64,000 nucleotides of DNA from Cognatishimia sp. F0-27 (GTDB lineage: Bacteria > Pseudomonadota > Alphaproteobacteria > Rhodobacterales > Rhodobacteraceae): positions 32,842 to 96,841 of the forward strand of contig NZ_JAFMPQ010000019.1 in NCBI RefSeq assembly GCF_020667845.1, read 5' to 3'. A program made the translations under genes and the position numbers. Of this stretch, positions 12,001-24,000 are shown piece after piece. Within the stretch, counting starts at the first letter, position 1. Every line of letters begins with the position of its first letter. Below the pieces are notes generated by a model. The model worked only from the letters and a program-made list of their open reading frames with translations. It was not told the DNA's origin and did not search any database.

Positions 12001-15000
12001 TGACGGACAGGCTACGCCCTGCGCGCCCTTGTGCCGCGCGGGCGGTCATCGCGCCGTCCAGCCAACCATTGGCAAATGCGTAATCGAGTTGACCGGCATT
12101 GCCGGTCAGTCCAGCCAGCGAAGACGTGCACAGGAACAGGGTCAGCGGATCTTTGGCGGTGACCGCATCGAGGGCTTCGAGACCGGCGATCTTGACGCCC
12201 AGCACGCGCGCCGCATCGGCGGGGGATTTGCGCAGCACGGATTGGTCGTTCAGCACGCCTGCGGCATGGATCACGCCGGTGATCGGACCATGCGCCCTGC
12301 GGATCTCGGCAACCACGCGGGCGAGCGCGTCGTGATCCGTCACATCCACGGCGTGATAGTCGAGGCGCCCGGCGACGCGGTCCGCCAGACGGTCGAGCCC
12401 CTTGGGCGCGGTCGAGCGCCCAAGCAGCGCCACCCGCGCCCCGGCCTGCAAAACAGCCTCTGCCAGCCGCTGTCCGACACCCCCGGCGCCACCGGAGACA
12501 AGGACGACGCCAGAGCCCGGCCAGAACGGCGCGGCTACAGCCTCAGAGCCGGGCACATCGAGCGCCGCGATGCGCCGTGTGGTGCGTTGACCGGCGCGAT
12601 ACCGGATGATCCGGTCGTCGCTTTGCGCGTCGGCTCTCAGGGTTTCGCCAGTGATGGCGTCATCGCTTTCGATGAGCTGGACGCGGCACCGGGGTAGGTC
12701 TTGTGCGATGGACCCGGCCGCACCGGCAAGCGCCGCAAGACAAGCCGGCGTGGCTCCACCGGAGAGCACAAGCTGGATCAGATCAGGCGGGTTTGGCGCC
12801 GCCCAGAGTGCCTGCACCTGCAAGATCAGCCGTCCGAGCAGCGTTGCGGCCTCGTCGGCCGTGCGCGGAGGGACAGCACTCAGCACATGGTCGGCCTCAA
12901 CGCCTGCCCCATCGCCGGGCACCCCCACCGTCAACACGGCGCTGCGCGGCGCGTCGTGCACGCGACGCCGCTCCGTCACAGGCCAGACCACATCAAACAG
13001 CGCCAGCCCATGCGACATGCCCGGCGCCTCTGGTGCGCCACCCGGCGCCGCGGGAACACCCCAGAAGCGCGTCCGCGCAAACGGGTAGAGCGGGAGCGCG
13101 ACGCGGCGCGGGGCAGCGCCGCTCGGCGCGGGCCAGACCACCGCCTCTCCGGCGCACCACCGGCGCGTGGCGTCCCCGAGCGTGTCTTCCGTCGGGACTG
13201 ACCCGTCCGCTTCTCCCGGCACCGGACGGCCCGCTGCGATGGCACGCAAACCGTCGACGGCATGGACACGGTCGCGGGCCACAAAGCCCGCGCGTTCGGA
13301 CAGGGCCTCGCGTCCGGCGCGCAGCGTGAACGCAATGTCACGAAGCGCGGCCGTCCCCGCCTCAAGACAGGCGGCAAGGTCACCCGCGATGGTCCTGAGC
13401 TGGTCCCGGGACGCGGCGGAAAGAACAAGCGCTTCCGGCTCCTGCACGGGCTCGCGCGCCGGATCGGCCCCGAGGCGCGCGGGGGCGTCTTCGAGCACCA
13501 CATGGGCATTGGCCCCACCGGCGCCAAAGGAACTGATCCCGGCGCGGCGGGGTGTGCCCTGCGCGGGCCACGCCACGCAGTCTTGCGGCACCTCGAACGG
13601 GGTGTCTTCGATACTCAAGCGCGGATTGAGAACGGCGGAATGCAGGCTTGGCACGATGGTCTCGCGCTTCATCTGCAAAAGCACCTTGGTCAGCCCGGCA
13701 ATGCCCGCCGCGCTCTCGCAATGGCCGAGGTTGGACTTGATCGAGCCGACGTGACAGCCCGGATTGCCCGCCAATGCCCGCGCAAGACCGGCAATCTCGA
13801 TCGGATCGCCCAGCGACGTGCCGGTGCCATGCGCCTCGACATAGCGCAGCGACGCCGGATCCACCGCCGCGTCACGCAATGCCGCGCTGATCACGGCGGC
13901 CTGTGCGGCAGGGTCCGGCACGGTATATCCATTGCTGCGCCCGCCATGATTGAGGGCCGACCCCTTGAGCACGGCCCAGATCGCATCGCCATCGGCGCGC
14001 GCCGCATCCAACGGTTTGAGCACCACCGCGCCCACCCCTTCGGAGGGCACGTAGCCATCCCCGCCCTCTCCAAAGCTGGTGCAACGCCCCGTGGTGGACT
14101 CGAAGCCTCCGCGGCCCATCATCAGGTATTTGTTGGGATGCAGCGTGAGATTGACGCCACCGGCAATCGCGGTGGTGCAGTCCCCGTTTCGGATTGCGCG
14201 CATGGCGAGATGCAGCGCCGAGAGCGAGGCAGAGCACATGCTGTCCACAGCGAGGCTGGGGCCGCGAAAGTCAAAGAGCCAGGACACCCGATTGGCGATG
14301 GAGGCAGGGCTTCCCGACAGGGCGACCGGGTTGCCCCGCAGCGTCTCTTCCACGCCAAGAAGCTGATATTCCTCATACATCACGCCAGCAAACACCCCAA
14401 CATCCCCCATCTCGCGGAGGGATTGCGGCGTGTGTCCTGCGTTTTGCATCGCGTGGTAGACGGTTTCGACAAAGAGCCGTTCCTGCGGATCGGCCTGCTC
14501 CGCGTCAGCGGGCAGAATCCCGAAGAACCCCGCATCGAAAGCATCCACATCATCGAGGAACCCGCCCCAGCGGCTGCGGGTCTTGCCCGGCGTGCGCGTG
14601 GGCGCGTAATGGGGCGCATGATCCCAGCGCGTGGACGGGATCTCGCTGACGCAATCCTCTCCGCGACGCAACACCTCCCAAAGGGCATCAAGATCGGGGG
14701 CCTGCGGATAGCGCCCCGCCACGCCGATGATCGCGATATCCTTCGACGGGGCGTCGCGACGCGCCGCCGCTTGAGCGGGTGCGACGGCGCGGTCCGTAGC
14801 GGTCCGGGACGCCGCAGCCGCTACGGCGGAGCGGGCGGCAGAAGGCGGCCCGGCAAAGGGCGGAGGGGTGTGGGGGGGCGCGAGATCCAGGCGGGGCAGC
14901 GTTTCGAGCTGCGCCGCCAGCGCCCGCAGCGAGCGGTGCTCGTAGAACAGCGTGGCTGAGAGCGTGCCGAACACCGGCGCGAGCCGATCACAAAGCCGCA

Positions 15001-18000
15001 GGATCATCACCGAGTCGAGCCCGTAGCCGTCAAGCGGCGCATCGAGATCGATCTGTGCGCGCTCCAGCTTGAGCGTCTCGCAGAGCGCCGCCGTGAGCAC
15101 CGCCTGCACGGTCTCCCGCCCATCCTCTGACGACGGCTCAGGGCGTGCATCGGGCGCAGCCTCACGCTCGGCAGTCGGGGCCGGTTTGCTCCATGCCTCG
15201 AAATCAGAGCGGGCATCGGCGCGGTCCACGGACAGCGCCGCCTCGGTGGTCACATCGGCCGTGTCTTCTCGCAACCAGAAACTGTCCTGCGCGAAGGGAT
15301 AGCCCGGCAAGGCCACGCGGCGCGGTTTGTCCGCCGCCCAGAACGCGGACCAGTCAGGATCGATCCCGCGCAACCAGAGATCGGCGACGCGCCGCCAGTC
15401 CCGAGCGGTGGCCCATCGCTGCATCATCGCCTGCATGTCGGCATCGGCTCCGGATGCTTGCACGGGCAGCGGCGCCTCGGCTTCTGCCCGCGCATGGACG
15501 CGCAGCTGTGCGCACGCATCCGCCAGCGTTTCGGCCACAAAAGCGAGGCGGCACGCCATGGGATCCCGACCGGTCTGCAGGCAAAAGGCCAGCGCGCGCA
15601 AGGATGGCGGATCGCTTTCCAGCGCAGCACACAGATCCGCTGCCCTGTCGCGCAGCGCCCGCCCGTCACGGGCCGACAGCACGATGAGTTCCGCCCCCAT
15701 CGGCGCGACAGGATCGTCCGGAAGCGCCGGCGGGTCGGACAGGATGACATGCGCATTGGCACCACCGGCGCCAAAGGAGCTGATACCGGCAAGGCGCGCG
15801 CCTGCATCGCTGCGAGGCCAGCGTTGCACGTTGCGCGCCAGAGAGACCGGCCCGTGCTCGAGGTCGATTTCGGGGTTGACCGCGTCCAGATGCAGCCCCG
15901 GCACGATCGTCTCATGACGCATTTGCAGCAAGACCTTGGTCAAACCGGCAATCCCCGCCGCGCTTTCGCAATGGCCGATATTGGATTTCACCGAACCCAC
16001 CGTCAGGCTTGGCGCCTTGCCAAAGGCGCGCGCCAGTCCTGCAATCTCGATGGGATCCCCAAGCGGCGTTCCCGTGCCATGCGCCTCGACATAGCTGACC
16101 GCTTCCGGCGACACCGCCGCATCGGACAGCGCAGCACCGATCACCTTGGCATGCGCCGCGGGGCTGGGGGCGGTATAGCTGCGGGTGCGTCCCCCGCTGT
16201 TGAGCGCCGTGCCGAGGATCACCCCGTGCACCGCATCGCCATCAGCGATGGCCCGGGACAGCGGTTTGAGCAGCACCGCCCCGACGCCTTCGCCGCTGAC
16301 CATGCCGTCCGCCATTTCCGCAAAGGGGCGCGCCCGTCCGGTCGGCGACAACATGCCCAGATCAGCGAGCGTTTCGAGGTGTCGGGGATGCGCAACCACA
16401 TTGACCCCACCGGCGATGGCGGTGTCGCAACGCCGCGCGCGCAAGGCCTCCACCGCAAGATGGATCGCGGTCAGCGAAGACGAACACGCCGTATCCACGG
16501 CGAGGCTCGGTCCCGTGAGATCGAGCAGGTAGGACACACGGTTGGCAATGGACCAGAAGGCCGCACGCGTCGGGTAGTGACCGTTCATGGCGCCAACGAA
16601 GACGCCGGTTTCCTGACCCTTGCCGAAGCGCTCGGGCGCGTAGCCGGCCTGTTCGATGACATTGTGCGCTATTTGCAGGAAAAGCCGCTCCTGCGGGTCC
16701 ATGCGTTCCGCATCCGCCGGGGCGATACGGAAGAACAGCGGGTCAAACCGGTCGACCCCGTCGAGAAAGCCCGCCGGGCGCGGAATGCCGTTGGACTCCG
16801 CGGGCCACGGGCGCCCGTCGCTCGGCGCATCGGAAACGCAATCACGCCCGGAACGAAGCGCATCCCAGAACGCGGGCAAATCCGCGGCGTCGGCATAGCG
16901 GCCAGCCAGCCCGATGATGGCGATGTCGCGGTCCTCGGCGGCGACCGCGCCCGCCTGAACAGGGCTGGCCATGGGCTCGAAGGACGCTTGGGCCTGTCCA
17001 GAGACCGGCACATGTTCAGCTTCGGCCGCGCTTGTGGCAGCGGGGGTCTCGGCGGCAGGCCCCTGCGTGATGTCCGGCGCCGGGGGCACGGGTGGCGCGC
17101 TTTGCGGCGCCGGGTCTTGCGGCGACGAACGGCCCAGCGCTTCGCGCAGATGCTCCGGCGCGGTTTCAAGAAGGTGATCTGCCAGCGCCCCGACGCTGTC
17201 CATTTCGAACAGGAGCGTTGAGTTGATCTGCGGGAAATCCGCACGCATCCGGTTGACGATCTGGAGCACGAGGATTGAATCGACGCCGTAGCGGGCAAGC
17301 GAGACGGACTCCTCCATACGGGATGCCGGCACGTCGATGGCCTCGGCGATCACACCGCGCAACCAGTCGCAGGCCTTGGCACGATCCACGGGTTGATCAG
17401 CAGCGTCCGCGGGCAACGGCCCTGACGACGGATGGGGCGGGGTTTCGTCAACCGGGACAGCGGTCACGGAAGGCATGGTCGCAGCGGGCATGGTCGCGGC
17501 AATCGCGGCGACCGGCTGGCGCGGCAGCACCGTCCGGTGAGGCGGCGCCGCGCGCGCTTGCCGGATCACCCCGTCACTGCGCGCGCCGATGATCTGCTGA
17601 CCAAGCGGAAGCGCGGCCCGTGTGGGAAAAGACACCGTGTCGAAGCCCTCGATCGCCAACGCGCTGCGCCACATCTCCGGCGAAAGCGCCGGCGTGCCCT
17701 GAAGCCGCATATCGGCGTCGTCAAAAGCCCACCAGCCATCAAGCAAGCCGAAGGTCACATGGCTGAACAGCACGTTTTCGGTCAACTCGTTGATCAGGAT
17801 CAGCCCGCCATGACCCAGCGTTGCCTTCACATGGCGCAGGCTCGTCAGGATATCCGGCGTGGCATGCAACACGTTGGTGGCAATCGCGATGTCGTAGGCG
17901 CCCTCTGCGATGCCCTGGCCGGCCGGGTCTCTCCCGATGTCGAACACCCCTGTCTCAAGATAGGGTGTCGTCGGACCAAAACGCTGCTTGGCATGGATGA

Positions 18001-21000
18001 GGAAGGAGCGTGACAGGTCGGTATACCTGTATTCGGCGATATGCGCGGCATAGGGTGCGAGCCGCGCAAAGACCCGGTTTGCTGTCCCTCCCGTGCCGGC
18101 GCCGATCTCGATCAGGCGCAGACGCACGCCGGGCTCCGCCGCCACGCGCTGCGTCACAGCCTGTTCCAACACGTCGCACAGCGCCGCGTTGAAATAGTCC
18201 ACGACACGATTGCCGTTATAGACCCCGCTCACGAGGTCGAGCGCGCCGCCCGGGAACATCACCGCCGTGGCCTCCGCCTGCCCGGTCAGAATGTCGGGCA
18301 ACGCCCGCAGCATCGCATCGGCAAGGGCAACATGGGGACCAAGGTCCGCATCCGCGCGCAGCGGCGCGACGGCCTGATCCCACCGGCCAAGCGCCGAGTC
18401 CAGGGACGGGATCGGCAGCGCGCCAAGCCGATACGCGCCGTCGAGATGGCCCGCGCGTTGCAGCGCGCGCCCGGTCTCTGCGATCCAGCGCGGATAAATC
18501 GCCGGGGCGCCCGCGGGGGCGGCATCGCGCAGCCCCGTGGCATCGATCACCCCGCATGCCTGCAACGAGGCTGCAACGATAGCCGCCATATCGGCATCGA
18601 ACCGCGTCATCTGCTGCCCCACATGTCCGACGATCTCGGCTACTCTGGTGTCCTGCGGCGGGAGGTGAAGTGCGTCGGTCATATCGGGCAGCGGCTTTGC
18701 CAGGTGGGCGGCAAGATCCGGCCATTCCCCGGTCAGGGCGCCGCTTTCATCGAGGCTGACAAGCGCGGCCTGACCGAAGTCTGACAGGAGCAGCGCATCT
18801 AGCGCCTGCATCGCCGATCGCGCGTCGAGCCCGGCGAGCCCATGTGCGGCCATTCGGTCGCGGTACGCCTCTTGCGCGACGATGCCCACGCTGTCCCAAT
18901 AGCCCCAGTTCACAATCGTGACCGGAACACCCATCCGCGCCCCTGCCTGACATGCGAAATGGTCCGCAAAGGTGCAGCCAGCGGCATAGTTGCCTTGACC
19001 CGGCATGCGCGCAAAAGACTGCACGGAAGAAAAGAACAGGACGAAATCGGGCTTGTCCTGCGCGAAGGTGTCAAAGAGCGCCACGGTGGTGTCGATCTTG
19101 GCCGATGCGGCGCGTTCCAGCGTATCGGCATCCATGCGCGCAACGGTGGCATCGGCAAGCGTGATCGCGGAATGCACCACGCCGGAAATGCGCCTGAACC
19201 GCGCAAGGATCTCGCCCCGCGCGGCTGCCATGGCAGCGGGATTGCGGGCATCGGCCTGAATGTAGACAGGTCTTGGACCGGTCGCGGCGATGCGGTCCTG
19301 TGCGGCGGCAATGGTGGCATCGACCGGACTGCGCCCGAGCCAGACAACCTGCGCGCCCGCGTTTTCCACGACATGCTCCGTCCAGATCTGGCCAACGCCA
19401 CCCGCACCGCCGATCACCACGTGCACACCACCCGGTGCCGTGGCACCCGACGGCGTGGCGAGGCGATCGAGGCTCAGCAGGCCCTGACAGAGCCAGACCC
19501 CGCCGCGATGAGCAAAGACCGGCGCGTCGAAGGGCGCGGGCAGCGCAAAAACGGTATCAAGCGGCAGAGGGGTTTCGCCGTCCCCATCGGCGATGCGTAC
19601 CGTCCAATGTGGGTATTCCCGCGCCAAAGCACCAAACAAGCCGGCCAGTCCCGCCGCCACCGCAGGACCGGTCTCGCCCCGGCCGGTCTCGAAGGTGCCA
19701 TCGGTCCAGATCAACCACGTGAGCGGCCGCGCCTCACCTCCTGCGCGGATGATGCCCTGAACGAGATCGAGCGCATCATGCAGCAAATGCTTTGCGCGCG
19801 TCGCGACATCCCGCGTTGTCAGGTCATCGTCTCCTGCGTCCGGGCGCAGCACGATCAACGGCGCGTCGGTCATGGCCTGCATCGGCTCGGCCAATCTGCG
19901 CGCGGCGGGCCATTGTGCCCGCAGCGCGTCCAGTACCTCGGCATCGCCCCCATGAAGGGACACGCTGTCAAAGCGCGGCGTAGCATCTACGGGTGTGAGC
20001 TTGCGCCAATGCGGGACAGCGCAGGTCAGCGGCGCGTCGTCCGGCAAAGCACGGGCGGTGACACCGCGGATCTGGACCAAAGGCGCGCCCGGACGGCTTT
20101 CCGCAAAGAGATCGGCATGCAGATGTGCCAGAGCGCCGTCGGCGAGCCTCCGGGGCGCGTGCAAAACGGCGCGCATGACACGGCACATCGGTCCGTGCAG
20201 GCGGATCAGATCTATGCTGAAAGGAACCGTGCCGGACTGGGTGGTTGCATCGAAACAGGCGGAGGCCTGAATGGCCGCGTCAAGCAAGACCGGATCAACG
20301 GGCATGACCGGGCCGTCAGGACGCGTGAGGTCAAACGCCGCTGCGGTTGTGTCGCCGCGCCCGGCGCCCAGCGCGCGCAGAGCGGGGCCATGGACGATCC
20401 CGACCACTTGCAAGCGCGCGTAGCAGGTCTCGGCTGTCATGGCTGCGCCCGCACCGGGCGGGACCAGCGGCGGAACAGCTGTCTGCGCTGCCGGTCCGAT
20501 CTCCCCCTGGGCGAGGCGCGTGCCATGCGCATGGACCGCAAAGTGGGCACCCCGGTCATGCCGGTCGAATTGCACGGTCAGCGCCGCCAGCGCAGCACTG
20601 TCAATCGGTTTGATCCACGTCAGGTCGGTGATGTCGAGCGGCTGGTCGGGATCGCTGCCCGACAGCGCTCGCCATGCAGCACTGGCGATCGCAGGCACGG
20701 TCATCCCCGGAAGCATCGCGGCACCCGCCACCTGATGGTCGCGCATCAAGGGGTTGTCTGCGGGGATGATCACCGCAAAGCGCGTTTCATCGAGCGGCGC
20801 AAGCGAGAAAAGCGCCGGCGCGGTTGCGTCCGTCGAGGGGATCGGTCGGGTGGCGTCCTGCGGCAGGGGAGCCGTGGCCCAATGCGTGTCGCGCTCGAAC
20901 GGCGTGCGCGGCAGCGGAATGCGCCTGGGCCTGTCGGCGGCGAAAACGCGGACTCCTTGCGGCATCCCGCCCGAGAGATACGCGCGCACCGCCTCGGCCC

Positions 21001-24000
21001 CGGCCTCATCCAGACCGGTTTCGTCCGGGCAAAGGCATCCCGTGTCCCCGAGAGACACGCCCGCAGACCGCCCCGACAGCCACTGCCGCAGATCGCCCAC
21101 AAGCGTTGAGACCTCCCGCGCGGCAAAGGCAATGCGCTTTTCAAGATGGGCGCGCCCGTCCATCAACGTGAAGGCAATATCGCCCAGCGCGGCCGAGGGT
21201 GTCGCCTCGCACCAATCCGCAAGCGCTTCGACCAGACGATGCAAGGCCGTGTCGCTGCGGGCGCTGATCAGGATCGGATAGCAGGGCCTTGTGTAATGTC
21301 CGGACGCCTGCGCTGGCGCATCCTCGATCAGCACATGGGCATTGGTGCCGCTTGCCCCGAAAGAGCTGATCGCGGCGCGGCGCAGAGGACCCTGTGGCCA
21401 ATCGGTGGTCCGTGACAGCACGCGGAAGGGGCTGCCTTTCAGGCCCACGCGGGCGTTGGCGCGGATGAAATTGCGGTTGCCGGGCAAGGCATTGTGCGAC
21501 AGCGCGAGCACCGCCTTGTGCAGCCCGGCGATCCCGGCAGCGAATTGCGCATGGCCAATCGCCGTCTTGACCGACCCAAGCGCGCAGCGCCCTTCCCCGG
21601 TCTTGCCGTAGACCGCGGACAGCGCCTCGAATTCGATCGGGTCCCCGAGTTGCGTGCCGGTGCCATGGGCCTCCAGCAAGCCGATTTCCGAGGGGTCGAC
21701 TCCGGCCCGCGCATAGACGCTGCGCATCAGCGCCGCCTGAGACGTTGCGCTCGGGGCGGTGATCCCATTTGTTTGGCCGTCGTGGTTGAGCCCGGTTTCG
21801 GTGATCACGGCATGGATCGTGTCGCCCGCCGCCAGCGCATCGGCCAATGGCCGCAAGAGCACCGCGCCTGCGCCTTCGCCCGGCACAAAACCGTCCGCGC
21901 GGGTATCGAAGCTGTGGCAGCGCCCCTCGGGAGACAGCATGCCCGCCTTGCTGGCCGACAGGTATAGCTTTGGCGTTGCCTGCACAAAGACGCCCCCCGC
22001 GAGCGCCATGTCGACCTCGCCTGCGCGCAAGGCGGCGCAGGCGGCATGGATTGCCACCAGCGAGCTGGAACAGGAGGTGTCCAGCGCCAGCGCCGGCCCC
22101 TTGAGATCGAGGTAATAGGCAATGCGCGCCGGGATCACCGACGCCATGTTACCCCAGAGCGATTGCGCCGTGGGCCGGGCGGGAAAGAGATCCTGGTAGT
22201 CGCCCGCACAGCAGCCGACATAAACGCCGCAACGGCTCCCGGCGATGCCGGCCCCCGCATGTCCGGCATGTTCCAACGCATGCCAGCACTCTTCGAGGAA
22301 GATCCGCTGTTGCGGGTCCATGTGGCGGGCCTCGGACCCGGAAATGTTGAAGAACAACGCGTCGAAATCCGCGATCCGGTCAAGAAAGCCGCCGCGGCGG
22401 CAACGCACGCTGTCAGGCAGCGGCCAGCGCGCCACATCGGTGGTCATGTCCTCGTCGGCACACAGCCTTTGCCAGAAGGTTTCGAGCGTGTCCGCACCGG
22501 GATAGCGGCCGCTCATGCCAATGATCGCAACCGGCATCGGCGCGTCGGGATTGGACCGGGCGGCTGGCAATGTGGACGGGGTGGATTGCTTGGACAGGTC
22601 GGCTGCCGCACGAGACGGGTCCGGTTCGGGCGGCCCCGTCGGATCGGGCTTGACCATGGGAGCGTGTTCGGCGGTGCTGGCCGCCTGCGCCGAAACGGGG
22701 GCCGGTTCCGGCGCGGGCATGCTGCTGGCAAGATGGGACGCGAGCCGCGCGATGGTGGCGTGCTCAAACACAACGGTCTGGTCAAGATCGGTGCCCAGCG
22801 CCTCGTTGAGTGCAAGAACGAAGCGCCCGCCGAGGATCGAGTCCAGCCCGTAATCGGCGAATGGCTGCGTGTCTGACACGTCACCGGGGTCAAGGTCCAT
22901 GACAGCGGTAAAAACGGTGCGGATTCTGTCCGGCAAGGCCCCCGGGTCGGTGCTGGTCGAGGCTTGGTTCTCGCTTTTGAGCGCCACGCCATGCGTTGGG
23001 TTTGGCGGTTCCAGCTGATCGCGCGCAGAGCGTGTTGGGGGACTGTCCGCGCGGTCGAGATCACCCATCCAGAGTCGCCGTTCCTGAAACGCGGTGCCGG
23101 GCATGGACAGCGGCGGCGACAGCGCGCCAAACGCGCTCCAGTCCACCGCAAGGCCTTGCGTCCAGAGCGCTGCGAGCCGGTCAAGATCGCGCGCTGCGAT
23201 CATCTCTGCCAGCGCGTCTTGCACCCCGGCATCGGCGTTGAGCGCACGCAGGGCCGAACGGTCTTCGGGGCTCTCGCCTGCAGAGGCCTGATCGGGGATG
23301 CGCCATGCTTCGAGCGCGTCTGCCAACTCCGCCAGCGTCGAGACGACAAAGGCTGCACGCTGTGCGAACGGCTCGCGCCCGGTGCGAAGCGTTGCGCAAA
23401 CGGCGTGGAGCGGCACGTCGCGGATCCCGGTCCCGGTCCGGTCTGCGTCCAAGGCATCGAGCGTGGTGGCCAGCGAAACCTGCCCCTCTGGCGCCAGTCG
23501 CCGCAGCTCCTGGGCACCGAGGCCCAATTCAGCCAGCGGCACGTCGCCGGGGATGTCATGCGGGTCCAGCCCGAGCATGGCCGCCACCTGTTCCCTGGCC
23601 CCCGGGCCCGCGCTGCGCAACCAATCGCGCATACGGCCGATCTGATCCGCAAGACCAGCCTGCGTGGGTGCAGAGAACACTGCAAGATCGCGCAGATCTG
23701 CGCCGGAGGACATCTGCAATGTCGCAGGCGGCGTCTCATCCGGACGCAGCAGAACACAGGCATTTGCGCCACCCGCCCCAAAGGAGCTGACCGTCGCCAT
23801 CATGGCACCCTGCCACGCATATCCATGCGACACCGGCAAAAACGGCGTCTGCGCAAAGTCGATTGCGGGGTTGGACGGCGCGCCATGCAGCGACGGCACG
23901 ATCCAGCGATGGCGCATCTGAAGCAGCGTCTTGATGATCCCGGCCACGCCGGCGGCGGCCTCCAGATGGCCGATATTGGTTTTGACCGAGCCCAGCGCAC